From an uncultured Flavobacteriales bacterium (GTDB lineage Bacteria > Bacteroidota > Bacteroidia > Flavobacteriales_D > Crocinitomicaceae), in assembly GCA_913020765.1 (NCBI GenBank), contig CAJWAO010000002.1, positions 1-64,000 of the forward strand: 64,000 nt of DNA, written 5' to 3'. The notes under the pieces were generated by a model. It saw only the letters and a list, made by a program, of their open reading frames with translations, did not search any database and had not been told where the DNA came from. Position 1 is the stretch's first letter; each line of letters opens with the position of its first letter. The translations under genes were made by a program, and so were the position numbers. Below are positions 8,494-18,656 of the stretch, piece after piece.

Positions 8494-9879
8494 CTAATTC
8501 TGTTCAATTGCTCCTATATCCGGAGGATTATTTCTGAAGTTCCCTAAAATATCGGTGAAAACAGAGGTGCCAAAACCTGCCCCTTGAAGAACAGATTCAC
8601 CAGAAAAGCCATAATCAAATTCAGTAATATTATTAAAACCAGGAAGTAAACCGTTATCTAATGCAACACGCCAAATACAATTTTCATAAAACGAATCCTG
8701 GTACTGCTCCTCGGCTTGAATAAAACAATGTTGAATGTCAAAATTTAGCTGGCCACTAGGATTTTGAATCGTATCTAAAATAATTTCCGTTTCTAAATTT
8801 CCTGAAACCACACTATTGTACAATACTCCCTCTGTGATATCTGAGACTATTGTTGGGTCATCATAGTAATTTCTGATACCAATTGCAGGAGATTGTGCCG
8901 AGCCGTAGCCCATAATATTGCAATGGTTGAAATTAAATCTTCCGCCTTTTAGAACAAGAAGAGAGTGATATCCATTCTGCGAGACCAATAGGTTTTCTCC
9001 TTTCATGGATGCCCCATCAAAAAGAAAGATACCGTAACTTGAATGATTGAATATTTTGCTGTTTTTGACGGTAACTGCATAATCTCCTGTGGGTTGCTCA
9101 CTATAAACATGTAAACCTGAGGTACCATTTTTTATAATTGCATAATCAATGATTGATGGCTCTGCTTGGTTAAAGTAAATACCGTAGTATTGGCCTGGAA
9201 CATTATCATACAGTGGCTCTAATCGGTCTCCTTGAAAAACAACCTCGTTATCTAGAAAACCATTCACCTGCAATGATCCTTTGTAGATATACAATAACGA
9301 ACCCTTGTGTAGGTGAATCTGAGTCCCTGCTTCGATGACTAGCGTTTGTGCTGAGTCGACCAAACTATAACCGTAAATAACATGTGGTTTGTCGGAGGGC
9401 CAAATGCCTTGTGCTTGGTCCTGATAATGAAAGTATGCATCCTGTCCCCATACTGCCAGATTTACATATTGATCAAGTCCATTTGTCCTGAAACGAATAG
9501 AATCCTCTATTACCATTGGAGTTACTTGATTATTTATATCAAGTGTGACCTCGACAAACATATATAGACTATCATTTCCAACAATACTCACATCTTCATG
9601 TGTGATGCCACTAATTCCATCTAAATTTAAACGAAAGGGAGAGTCCTCACCACCCATGAGCTGAACCTCTTCAATTAAAATATTTTTATTGTTCGTGTTG
9701 TATATTTTGAATTGTTCTGTAGTCGAACCAATTGTAGTAAATACGGTATCAAATACGAGGGTGTCTAGCGAGAATTGGAGATTACCGGTTGTGGTAAAGC
9801 TATCTTTTCTGCAGCCCGTGCTAGTAATGACGAGTAGGACTAGTGAAATGAACGAAACAACAAATGTGAGAAATCGCAT
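8494..9879 (-). CDS. Putative lipoprotein with right-handed beta-helix-like region
   Basis: ATG at 9879 gives MRFLTFVVSFISLVLLVITSTGCRKDS (lipobox), better than the track start at 9978; later segment rich in N/G turns (IIKNGTSGLHVYSEQPTGDYAVTVKNSKIFNHSSYGIFLFDGA). Confidence 0.7.
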   Translation of the reverse strand: MRFLTFVVSFISLVLLVITSTGCRKDSFTTTGNLQFSLDTLVFDTVFTTIGSTTEQFKIYNTNNKNILIEEVQLMGGEDSPFRLNLDGISGITHEDVSIVGNDSLYMFVEVTLDINNQVTPMVIEDSIRFRTNGLDQYVNLAVWGQDAYFHYQDQAQGIWPSDKPHVIYGYSLVDSAQTLVIEAGTQIHLHKGSLLYIYKGSLQVNGFLDNEVVFQGDRLEPLYDNVPGQYYGIYFNQAEPSIIDYAIIKNGTSGLHVYSEQPTGDYAVTVKNSKIFNHSSYGIFLFDGASMKGENLLVSQNGYHSLLVLKGGRFNFNHCNIMGYGSAQSPAIGIRNYYDDPTIVSDITEGVLYNSVVSGNLETEIILDTIQNPSGQLNFDIQHCFIQAEEQYQDSFYENCIWRVALDNGLLPGFNNITEFDYGFSGESVLQGAGFGTSVFTDILGNFRNNPPDIGAIEQN

Positions 9880-10009
9880 AGACAAAGAACGATATTTCTG
9901 CTGAAATATTGAGTTTATTCTATAATTTGATATGAAATGAGTGATGATATTTATTAACTCATGAACCTTTTGGTGCAATAGTTGTACCCGAGTACATTAA
10001 TACCTTAAT

Positions 10010-10399
10010 ATGAAGATACTTTTATCTGTAGTTGCCCTAATATTGACAAGCGCTTTTTGGGCACAAACACCTGAAAATATAAATGAGAATAATTCACTTT
10101 TAAATTCTAAAAGTAAATTCAATGAAGTTGAGGTAAACAAAAAGGAAGTTTCTGAAGTTGAGGTTCCGATTGATACTCAGGAAACAGATTTAGTGATTGA
10201 TGTTACAATTTCCGAGGAGACTAGTTTGGTTGGTTCAATCCAAGAGGATTTTCGAGCAATTGAGTTTGACGAATTGAGAACTGATTTTGACAATGGTGCT
10301 GCGAATGCAAGAGATGATATTCACGAAATAGGAAAGTTTCTGATTCCGACAATTCAAGAAAGTCCCGAACTACTCGAAGGTCTTTTCATTACTTTCTAA
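10010..10399 (+). CDS. Hypothetical secreted protein
   Basis: Signal peptide MKILLSVVALILTSAFWAQ followed by acidic low-complexity sequence; tail-to-tail overlap with next gene. Confidence 0.55.
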   Translation: MKILLSVVALILTSAFWAQTPENINENNSLLNSKSKFNEVEVNKKEVSEVEVPIDTQETDLVIDVTISEETSLVGSIQEDFRAIEFDELRTDFDNGAANARDDIHEIGKFLIPTIQESPELLEGLFITF

Positions 10400-11153
10400 A
10401 TTTTAAAATAAAGTTTTCTTTCACCTGTTGGGGTCTTCTAACCAAAACACCCATTTTAAAAAAATCCAAGCTCAGATGGAAGGATTCTGCTGCGCTCAAT
10501 TTATTCCAGCTTTCGAGCATTGAATGACTCCATCGAATATCGTCAAGAACAAAGATGGTATGGTCATGTGTATATTTCGTAAGCGCATCCATATATTCGA
10601 GTAACGCTTCTCCATCGTGGTGTCCATCGATGAAAACGAGGTCAAATTTTTCTTCTGAAAAGCTGTTAATCGTATTTTTAAAGGTATTATTGATTAGCTT
10701 GATAGGATAGTTTTTTAGATTTTCCTTTGCGATTGAGTGGGTTTCAGGACAGCCTTCAATACTTATTAACCTACTTTTTGGATTTCCGAGGTGCATATAT
10801 AATGAGCCCATACCAATAGAGGTGCCAAGCTCTAAAATGTTTTGAGGTTTGAAATGCTTACATATTCTGAACAAAAGGATACCGTTTTTTCCAAATGAAG
10901 AGCTGATTTTAAATATCTGATCGATTGACCGATGTTTGTCCAGTTTCTTTGATTTTGCACCAAAGTCTTTTATTTCGAGCTTTTTACGATTTCTTTTTTG
11001 CTTTAACACGAAATTTTTTATCGCCATTTCATCTTTCGCATTTGGTCTTAACTTAGTGGATTTCTCCATAAAGTCGAAAATAAATGGAGAATGAATTCCA
11101 TGCAGCGTCCTTGCATTCCATCTATATTTAATATATTCGACGAAGATATTCAT
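10389..11153 (-). CDS. Class I SAM-dependent (O-)methyltransferase
   Basis: NILELGTSIGMGSLYMHLGNPKSRLISIEGCP, FDLVFIDGHHDGEALLEYMD. Confidence 0.85.
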   Translation of the reverse strand: MNIFVEYIKYRWNARTLHGIHSPFIFDFMEKSTKLRPNAKDEMAIKNFVLKQKRNRKKLEIKDFGAKSKKLDKHRSIDQIFKISSSFGKNGILLFRICKHFKPQNILELGTSIGMGSLYMHLGNPKSRLISIEGCPETHSIAKENLKNYPIKLINNTFKNTINSFSEEKFDLVFIDGHHDGEALLEYMDALTKYTHDHTIFVLDDIRWSHSMLESWNKLSAAESFHLSLDFFKMGVLVRRPQQVKENFILKFRK

Positions 11154-11158
11154 AAGTC

Positions 11159-11166
11159 CAAATTTA
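11159..11166 (-). promoter_or_regulatory. Bacteroidota -7 promoter motif TAnnTTTG (TAAATTTG) for the methyltransferase
   Basis: Motif read on minus strand, 5 nt before ATG at 11153; its upstream end coincides with the A of the divergent ATG at 11166. Confidence 0.5.
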
Positions 11167-12572
11167 TGTCATTCAACCATACCAATCATGCCTTAAATGC
11201 GCAGAGGGATAAAGTAAAATATGGAAGTCCAAAATTAAAAATAATAGCACCATGTAAAGTTGACAATGGCATTTTAAAATTAGAACCAGCTGCACAGGAC
11301 TATTATGAGGAGAGATTTCACGAGATTTCAGCTCCGATGTCCTTTTTTATTCCAGCGTCAGGAGCAGGTTCACGAATGTTTGACTTTCTACAGGTAGAGT
11401 TGGCATTAGGAAAACCGGAATTAGCTGAAAATACAAAAACCTTTATTGCCCAATTAGAGGAATTCGCCTTCTACAAAGTTTTAAGTTCATCTCAAAAAGA
11501 AAAAATCGCCTCTTTCACTTCCCAAAAGGAGCTTATTGATTTTATTTTGAAAGATGATAACAATGGAATAGGCCTGGGAAATTTTCCAAAAGGCTTGGTT
11601 CCCTTTCATTCATATGCGGAAGGACAGAATTCTGCTTTTTACGAGCACCTGCGACAAGGGATAGCCTTGTCAGAAAAGCAGATTAATTTTCATTTTACAA
11701 TTCAGAAAATCCACAAGGAGGCTTTCGAAGAGGCACTTTTAAATTTCAAATCAAAACATGATGAGGCCTTTACCGTAAGTTTTTCGTTTCAAGACTCAGC
11801 AACAGATGCTTTTGTTTTTGATGCGAACCATGAACCAATTTTAGCTCATGACAATACCTATTTAAGAAGGCCTTCAGGTCATGGAGCTTTGTTGTCAAAT
11901 TTAAATGCACTCACTGAGCAATATATTCTGATTAAGAACATAGATAACGTGCAGCACGAAAGTGTTGCAGGGTCCGGGATAAGGGTTTGGCGTATGTTGT
12001 GTGGAATACTTTATTCAGTTAAAAATGAGCTTAGAGAAATTTATGAAAACCCTGATCATAAGCGGTTAAAATCAGTTTGTGAAGAATTTAAATTGTTTTC
12101 TGATGAGGAGATTGAGGCGGCTCGAGACGAAACTTACTTGAAGCAGTTGGTTAATAAACCTATTCGAATCTGTGGTATGGTATTAAATGAGGGGAAGTCC
12201 GGTGGTGGGCCTTTTCATGTTGACCTTAAGGGAGAAAAAAGTAAGCAAATTGTTGAAGGAGTGCAGGTTACTGGTAAGGAACAGCAAGATATTTTCAATT
12301 CAAGTACGCATTTTAATCCTGTGATGATGGCCTTGGATACCTTTGATATAAATGGGCAAAAGATTGATTTAACAGGGTTTTCAAATGAAGATCAATACTT
12401 TGTTGTGCGAAAAAATTACGAAGGTAAGGAGGTTACCTTCATTGAAAGACCAGGATTATGGAATGGTTCTATGTGCTATTGGAATACTATTTTTATCGAA
12501 ATTCCTTCTGAAACATTTACCCCAGTAAAGACTGTTTTAGACCTTTTGAAGCCAGCGCACCAGCCATATTGA
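11166..12572 (+). CDS. DUF4301 family protein
   Basis: Long ORF with PASGAGSRMF nucleotidyltransferase-like loop, NEGKSGGGPFHVDL, NPVMMALDTFD; ATG at 11166 preferred over track start 11091, which lies inside the divergent gene. Confidence 0.75.
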   Translation: MSFNHTNHALNAQRDKVKYGSPKLKIIAPCKVDNGILKLEPAAQDYYEERFHEISAPMSFFIPASGAGSRMFDFLQVELALGKPELAENTKTFIAQLEEFAFYKVLSSSQKEKIASFTSQKELIDFILKDDNNGIGLGNFPKGLVPFHSYAEGQNSAFYEHLRQGIALSEKQINFHFTIQKIHKEAFEEALLNFKSKHDEAFTVSFSFQDSATDAFVFDANHEPILAHDNTYLRRPSGHGALLSNLNALTEQYILIKNIDNVQHESVAGSGIRVWRMLCGILYSVKNELREIYENPDHKRLKSVCEEFKLFSDEEIEAARDETYLKQLVNKPIRICGMVLNEGKSGGGPFHVDLKGEKSKQIVEGVQVTGKEQQDIFNSSTHFNPVMMALDTFDINGQKIDLTGFSNEDQYFVVRKNYEGKEVTFIERPGLWNGSMCYWNTIFIEIPSETFTPVKTVLDLLKPAHQPY

Positions 12573-12608
12573 TTTGTTTAATTTTTGATTTATTTAATCT
12601 GTTGTGCT

Positions 12609-12616
12609 TACCTTTG
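12609..12616 (+). promoter_or_regulatory. -7 promoter motif TACCTTTG upstream of nfu-like gene
   Basis: Exact TAnnTTTG, 17 nt before ATG. Confidence 0.5.
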
Positions 12617-12633
12617 AGTAAAATACATGCTCA

Positions 12634-13236
12634 ATGAGAATTCCTGTTACCGTATATTCTGAAATTACTCCAAACCCCTCAACCATGAAGTTTGTTGCCA
12701 ACAAATATATTTTGCCCTCAGGTGAGTCTGCCAATTTCACCAGCCAATCGCAAACGATAGGTTATTCTCCTTTAGCCGAGGAGCTCTTTAAATTTCCATT
12801 TGTAGACGGTGTGTTTTTGGCGGCCAATTTTGTGACCGTTACCAAAACAGATAATGTTTCATGGGATTTTATTACAATGGAGCTTCGCGATTTTGTTAGG
12901 GAGTGGATCGCCGAGTGCAAGGAAATTTTGCTAAAAAGCCAAGACCCCGTCATGGAAGAAGAAGAACCTTCTGTGGAAGTACCCAAGATTGAGGAGAGCG
13001 AATACGATGAGAAAATCATTGCACTGCTCGACCAATATGTAAGGCCTGCAGTGGAGAACGATGGTGGAGCTATTGACTACGTTGGTTATTCTGAGGGTAA
13101 GGTTATTGTAAAAATGAAAGGCTCATGTGCAGGCTGTCCATCCTCAACTGCAACGCTTAAAGGTGGCATTGAGACTCTACTTAGGCAACATTTACCGAAT
13201 GTTCAAGAGGTGGTAGCTTTGAATCAAGCAATGTAG
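12634..13236 (+). CDS. NifU family Fe-S scaffold protein (Nfu N-terminal plus NifU C-terminal domain)
   Basis: ITPNPSTMKFVANKYILPSG; YVRPAVENDGGAIDYVGYSEGKVIVKMKGSCAGCPSSTATLKGGIETLL. Confidence 0.93.
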   Translation: MRIPVTVYSEITPNPSTMKFVANKYILPSGESANFTSQSQTIGYSPLAEELFKFPFVDGVFLAANFVTVTKTDNVSWDFITMELRDFVREWIAECKEILLKSQDPVMEEEEPSVEVPKIEESEYDEKIIALLDQYVRPAVENDGGAIDYVGYSEGKVIVKMKGSCAGCPSSTATLKGGIETLLRQHLPNVQEVVALNQAM

Positions 13237-13275
13237 AATCTGTTTTCCAATCAAACTCTTTAAGTAAGAAAATTT

Positions 13276-13292
13276 CGTATATTTAATATACG
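13276..13292. repeat. Perfect inverted repeat CGTATAT-tta-ATATACG upstream of recQ
   Basis: Seen directly; 7-bp arms, 3-nt spacer, no T-tract after it. Confidence 0.7.
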
Positions 13293-13335
13293 TACAGGTG
13301 GAACATGTGCCTGTTTTCAAAATGAAGAGAAAACA

Positions 13336-15519
13336 ATGAGCAATTATAACTTAAAGGAATCCCTAAGGAGTTATTTTGGTTTCGATAAATTTAAAGGAAG
13401 TCAAGAAGAAGTCATCGAGAACCTTCTTGAAAAGAGGAACACCTTTGTCATTATGCCGACTGGCGGGGGTAAGTCATTGTGCTATCAGCTGCCTTCTTTT
13501 TTGCTTCCAGGAACGGCCGTTATAGTGTCCCCTTTAATTGCCTTGATGAAAAATCAGGTAGATGCCATCCGAAATTTAACGAATAACGAGCATATTGCTC
13601 ATTTCTTGAATTCCTCATTAGGTAAAACTGAAATTCAGAAAGTTAAAACCGACATTAGAGAGGGTAAAACCAAAATGTTATATGTAGCTCCTGAGTCTCT
13701 CACCAAAAAGGATAATATAGAATTTTTAACATCCGTAAACATTTCCTTTTTTGCCATTGATGAGGCCCATTGTATTTCTGAATGGGGACATGATTTTCGT
13801 CCTGAGTATAGAAGGTTAAGAGAAATTTTCGAGAGGATATCAAAGGTTCCGATTATCGCATTGACTGCAACGGCCACGCCTAAAGTTCAGCACGATATTC
13901 AGAAAAATTTAAATATGCTGGATGCAGTCGTATATAAATCTTCTTTTAATCGAGATAATTTATACTACGAGATTCGCCCGAAACGAGATGTGGAGAAACA
14001 GATTATTCGTTATATCAAAAGTCGTGAGGGTCAAAGTGGTATTGTCTATTGCTTGAGTCGTAAAAAAGTTGAGCAGATTGCCGAACTGCTTCAGATTAAT
14101 GGCATTAATGCTTTACCCTATCATGCCGGTTTGGAGGGAAATGTTAGAGCTAAACATCAGGACATGTTCTTGATGGAAGAGGCAGATGTTATTGTAGCTA
14201 CAATTGCTTTTGGTATGGGTATTGATAAACCTGACGTACGTTTTGTCATTCATCATGACATTTCGAAGTCCTTGGAAAGCTACTACCAAGAGACAGGTCG
14301 AGCAGGAAGAGATGGAGGTGTTGGCGAGTGCTTGGCTTTTTATAGTTATAAGGACATTGAGAAACTAGAGAAATTTTTACAGGGAAAGCCGGTGACGGAA
14401 CAAGAAATAGGTAGGCAATTACTCAACGAAATCGTTTCCTACTCCGAGACATCTGTTTGTCGAAGAAAATTCATTTTACATTATTTTGGAGAGTCTTTCG
14501 ATGAAAAAGGATGTGATGAAAAGTGTGACAACTGTAAAAACCCACGTGATCGCATGGAGGGTAAAGGATACATGGAGCTTTTACTAAGGTCTATTTTAAC
14601 TCTTGATGAAACCCAAAAATCCAAACATATTTGTGCATTCTTGTCCGGCTCCATAACACCTGATATCAAAGCTTACAAGCATGATCAACTCGAAGGTTTT
14701 GGTCTAGGTAAGGACCGTGATGAGCATTTTTGGAATGCAGTTTTACGGCAGGCAACGGTAGCAGGGCTATTGACAAAAGATATTGAAACCTTCGGAGTAC
14801 TTCGATTGACTGAGAAGGGGCACGCTTTTATTGAGAAACCAACCTCATTTATTTTACTGAAAGAACATGATTTTTCAAATACGGATGATACTGATTCTAT
14901 AGTTTCGGGCAGTACAAAAGGGGCTGCCTTTGACGAAACATTGTATCAGCTTCTCTTAGACTTAAGAAAATCAATTTCGAAAGAGAGAAGCATTCCTCCT
15001 TTTGTCATCTTTCAGGAGCCCTCTCTCAAGGATATGTGCTTTCAATACCCAGTGACTATGGAAGAACTTACCAATATTCAAGGTGTTGGAAATGGCAAGG
15101 CGCAAAGATATGGAGCACCCTTCGTGGCGTACATCGCCGAATATGTAGAAAAAAATGATATTGAAAGACCTCAAGATATCACGGTGAAAACACTTGTCAA
15201 TAAGTCTCAGCTTAAGGTTCAGCTGATTCAAAATATTGATAGAAAGCTTCCTTTGGATGACATTGCTCAATCTCAAGGGAAGTCGTTTGATGATTTGTTG
15301 TTAGAGATAGAAACAGTGGTGTCCTCGGGGACTCGTGTAAACATCAATTATTATCTTAATGATGTATTAGATGAAGACAGTCAAGAGGAGGTCTTTGATT
15401 ATTTCAATGAGGCTGAAAGCGATGATATAATTGATGCATACAAGGAATTTGATGGGCTGTATACAGAGGAAGAGCTCAGGCTGATGCGAATAAGATTTAT
15501 GAGTGAGGTGGCCAACTAG
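13336..15519 (+). CDS. recQ: ATP-dependent DNA helicase RecQ
   Basis: MPTGGGKSLCYQLPSF, DEAHCISEWGHDFRPEY, TATATPKVQ, GRAGRDG; Zn-binding CRRKFILHYFGE..CDEKCDNC; HRDC-like region. Confidence 0.96.
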   Translation: MSNYNLKESLRSYFGFDKFKGSQEEVIENLLEKRNTFVIMPTGGGKSLCYQLPSFLLPGTAVIVSPLIALMKNQVDAIRNLTNNEHIAHFLNSSLGKTEIQKVKTDIREGKTKMLYVAPESLTKKDNIEFLTSVNISFFAIDEAHCISEWGHDFRPEYRRLREIFERISKVPIIALTATATPKVQHDIQKNLNMLDAVVYKSSFNRDNLYYEIRPKRDVEKQIIRYIKSREGQSGIVYCLSRKKVEQIAELLQINGINALPYHAGLEGNVRAKHQDMFLMEEADVIVATIAFGMGIDKPDVRFVIHHDISKSLESYYQETGRAGRDGGVGECLAFYSYKDIEKLEKFLQGKPVTEQEIGRQLLNEIVSYSETSVCRRKFILHYFGESFDEKGCDEKCDNCKNPRDRMEGKGYMELLLRSILTLDETQKSKHICAFLSGSITPDIKAYKHDQLEGFGLGKDRDEHFWNAVLRQATVAGLLTKDIETFGVLRLTEKGHAFIEKPTSFILLKEHDFSNTDDTDSIVSGSTKGAAFDETLYQLLLDLRKSISKERSIPPFVIFQEPSLKDMCFQYPVTMEELTNIQGVGNGKAQRYGAPFVAYIAEYVEKNDIERPQDITVKTLVNKSQLKVQLIQNIDRKLPLDDIAQSQGKSFDDLLLEIETVVSSGTRVNINYYLNDVLDEDSQEEVFDYFNEAESDDIIDAYKEFDGLYTEEELRLMRIRFMSEVAN

Positions 15520-15578
15520 TCCTTTTTTCAATCCAAGATTTCGTTTCTTGAGTCGTTTTGTTCCTTTTTGGGCTATGA

Positions 15579-17180
15579 TTATTTAATTTTGAGTATTCCG
15601 AATCGTTCTTTCCCGCCAATAAGTGCATAGAGCAGCATTCTATTTTGTGAGGTGTCGAGCTTGAACATTTTGGGTACAACAATAGATTTTAGTTCCTTTC
15701 GCGAGAACAGCATGTTCCTGACTTCGTTACCTGATGCGATATCTACAGTCGAAATTGCAGCAACATTTTTTCTTCTAGACAAATTAAAAGGGTAGCATTG
15801 CTCATTCGTCCGAATGAACTTGCCATCCTCGTTATAGTTTTTTAAGTTGTCATTGAATATGAAATAAAGCTTGAATCCATCTGTGAACGAGCTGTAGGAG
15901 GAGAAGGGACCTCCATCATTGGTAGAAATCTGTGATTTATTTATTTTTTTCTGCCAGTCAAATGTTTTGTTGTTCCCAATTTTAAAAGCAATAATGTCAT
16001 CATAATAATAGTAGTAAATGGTGGAGGTAAGTCCTGTTCTGCTGTCATAGCTGCTTCTCTCAAAGATATAATATTGCTCTATTGAGCCTAAAAGTGAACC
16101 ATCGTTGAGGGTAAATATGTCTCTTATTTTATAGTTATAGAGTTCTTGCCCTCGGTTTCGCTTTCTTCTAGAACGTAGAGTACTTTTTTCATTAAAGTCC
16201 ATATTTATGAATTCTTTTCTGAAAGGAATAAACCCCTTAAAAATCATTGAGTCTAACTCCGTATCAATACGAATTACAAAGATCCCTTCAACCAAGTGCT
16301 TTCTGCGATTTTGTTTTATTTCTGAACTACCATATATACCTGATAATGAAAATATACCTTCGTCATTGGAGGACATTTTTATATCATCAATGCGCTTGTC
16401 TTCAATATTAAGTGAGAACTCAGTGAGGGCATCGTTCTTTATTTTGTATACATGGAGCGCCTTGAAATTATCGTAATCTCTACTGAAAATCCTGTCGTTG
16501 GGCCTCTTGTGTTCTGTTAAACTCAAAAAGTAATCACCCGTATTCGAGATATGATGTTCATTGATAGTGGTCAGATTCCCATTAAGCGGAATGTTATATG
16601 CACCCTGTTGAAGTGGATTTAAATATTGATCGAGAATCACATAACCATAGGCATCACTGATGGTCTTTCTTCCTGGGATCTCCCAAACGACACCGATGTA
16701 TTCTTTATTTTTTGAAGAAATTACACCGAAATTTGGTTTGGCATTTATCTTGTCATTATTATATTTCGCTATAACAATAGACGAACCATCTGGTATCAAT
16801 TCTTTTGAGTAAGGCTGCACATATAAGACTAACTCACCGTTAACCTTATCAGATAAGAATACATATATCCTGTCTCCAATGTAATATGCGGTTTCGAAAT
16901 TTGCAATACCTGACTGGGCAACTTGTTTTATTCTTCCTTGGTTTGCCTGTTGAAGGTTTTGATGGTCTACGATTCTATATGTTCCAAATGCACGTCCACC
17001 GGACCAACGTAGAGAGTAAAAATCATTATTATTTTGTGGTAATATTTCGAGAAGTGATCCCGGAGATCTTTCTAGTGTGCCCCATTCTAAATTAAAGTTA
17101 TTACTGTATTCTTCTTGAGATAATATACTGAATGACAGTATATTATAAATTATAAATGAAATAATAACTTTATGACACAT
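15579..17180 (-). CDS. Hypothetical secreted protein (possible beta-propeller-like)
   Basis: Long ORF with N-terminal signal-like segment MCHKVIISFIIYNILSFSILSQ; no family recognised. Confidence 0.6.
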   Translation of the reverse strand: MCHKVIISFIIYNILSFSILSQEEYSNNFNLEWGTLERSPGSLLEILPQNNNDFYSLRWSGGRAFGTYRIVDHQNLQQANQGRIKQVAQSGIANFETAYYIGDRIYVFLSDKVNGELVLYVQPYSKELIPDGSSIVIAKYNNDKINAKPNFGVISSKNKEYIGVVWEIPGRKTISDAYGYVILDQYLNPLQQGAYNIPLNGNLTTINEHHISNTGDYFLSLTEHKRPNDRIFSRDYDNFKALHVYKIKNDALTEFSLNIEDKRIDDIKMSSNDEGIFSLSGIYGSSEIKQNRRKHLVEGIFVIRIDTELDSMIFKGFIPFRKEFINMDFNEKSTLRSRRKRNRGQELYNYKIRDIFTLNDGSLLGSIEQYYIFERSSYDSRTGLTSTIYYYYYDDIIAFKIGNNKTFDWQKKINKSQISTNDGGPFSSYSSFTDGFKLYFIFNDNLKNYNEDGKFIRTNEQCYPFNLSRRKNVAAISTVDIASGNEVRNMLFSRKELKSIVVPKMFKLDTSQNRMLLYALIGGKERFGILKIK

Positions 17181-17182
17181 AT

Positions 17183-18541
17183 TTACTTACCTACCAATTG
17201 TATACCAAGATAAGTTGAAGGCCCAATCTTCTTTAGTTCCTCCTTAAGTGTTGCACTGATCTCAAGTGTATCTATAAAAGCATGAACTGAAGCTTTTGTT
17301 ACTTTATCATGTGTTCTTGTCAGACCTTTAAGCGCCTCGTATGGTTTTTCAAAACCCTCGCGTCTGAGTACGGTCTGAATTGCCTCTGCTATAACGGCCC
17401 AATTATTTTCAAGTTCCATTGCTATTGCATCTTCATTTAATACGAGTTTATCCAGACCTTTCAGACTCGATTGAAATGCAATCACAGAATGCGCGAGTGG
17501 TACACCAATCGTTCTTAAAACCGTAGAGTCTGTCAAATCTCTCTGCAGGCGTGATATGGGAAGCTTTACTGATAGATGGGCATACAGGGCATTGGCAATA
17601 CCAAGATTCCCTTCTGAGTTTTCAAAATCAATCGGATTCACCTTGTGCGGCATTGCGGAAGATCCTATTTCTCCCTCCTTTAACTTTTGCTTAAAGTAGT
17701 CCATGGATATATAAGTCCATATGTCTCGATCCAAATCAATAAGTATGGTATTTATCCGTTTTAGCGCATCAAACAGACTGGCCGCATGGTCATAATGTTC
17801 GATTTGTGTTGTTGTTTGACTGCGGTTGAGTCCCAATGTTTCGTTGACGAAATTATTCGAAAAACGCACCCAGTCAATTTCTGGGTATGCCACAAAATGG
17901 GCATTAAAATTTCCTGTTGCTCCACCAAATTTTGCTGAAAACGGGATACCAAGAAGCATTTCTTTTTGAAGCTCAAGTCTTTCTCTAAACACTTTGAGCT
18001 CTTTACCTAATCGGGTGGGTGAGGCAGCCTGTCCATGTGTCCTCGCAAGCATTGGAACATCTTTCCATTCTAGCTCTAACTCCTTTAGCTTAGAAATTAT
18101 ATTTTCTAATAGCGGAAGATAAACCGTATTGATGCCCTCCTTCAGAGATAGTGGAACTGCCGTATTGTTTATGTCCTGTGACGTCAATCCAAAATGAATA
18201 AACTCTAAATAATTCTCCAGACCGAGTGCAGACATTTTCTCTTTCAAAAAATACTCAACCGCTTTCACATCATGGTTTGTGGTTTTTTCTGTTTGCTTGA
18301 TCCATAGCGCATCATCCTCAGAAAAATTCCGATATACATCGCGAAGCTCCTCGATTTTATCTTTCGGAAAGTCTTTTAAAGAGGGTAGTGGAATTGCCGC
18401 TAAAGCAATAAAATACTCAACTTCAACAAGCACTCTGTAACGGATTAATCCATACTCAGAGTAATACGCTTGAAGCGCTTTTGTTTTTGAATGGTACCTT
18501 CCATCGACTGGAGAGATAGCTTTGAGGGATGCGTTTTTCAT
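17183..18541 (-). CDS. purB: Adenylosuccinate lyase
   Basis: MKNASLKAISPVDGRYHSKT, TSQDINNTAVPL, ARTHGQAASPTRLGKE, GSSAMPHKVNPIDFENSEGN. ATG at 18541 chosen over track start 18607. Confidence 0.96.
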   Translation of the reverse strand: MKNASLKAISPVDGRYHSKTKALQAYYSEYGLIRYRVLVEVEYFIALAAIPLPSLKDFPKDKIEELRDVYRNFSEDDALWIKQTEKTTNHDVKAVEYFLKEKMSALGLENYLEFIHFGLTSQDINNTAVPLSLKEGINTVYLPLLENIISKLKELELEWKDVPMLARTHGQAASPTRLGKELKVFRERLELQKEMLLGIPFSAKFGGATGNFNAHFVAYPEIDWVRFSNNFVNETLGLNRSQTTTQIEHYDHAASLFDALKRINTILIDLDRDIWTYISMDYFKQKLKEGEIGSSAMPHKVNPIDFENSEGNLGIANALYAHLSVKLPISRLQRDLTDSTVLRTIGVPLAHSVIAFQSSLKGLDKLVLNEDAIAMELENNWAVIAEAIQTVLRREGFEKPYEALKGLTRTHDKVTKASVHAFIDTLEISATLKEELKKIGPSTYLGIQLVGK

Positions 18542-18555
18542 GAGCTTACAAAAAA

Positions 18556-18563
18556 CAAAGATA
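18556..18563 (-). promoter_or_regulatory. -7 promoter motif TATCTTTG upstream of purB
   Basis: Exact TAnnTTTG on minus strand, 14 nt before ATG. Confidence 0.5.
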
Positions 18564-18644
18564 AGGCTTCCTAGCGTATTTCGGGAATGTTTCTTGCGCT
18601 TAAACAAAACTTAATTGAGGTGGTTTAAACAAGAAAGGATTCGG

Positions 18645-18652
18645 TAACTTTG
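18645..18652 (+). promoter_or_regulatory. -7 promoter motif TAACTTTG immediately upstream of ctaA
   Basis: Exact TAnnTTTG ending 4 nt before ATG at 18657. Confidence 0.5.
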
Positions 18653-18656
18653 AGTC

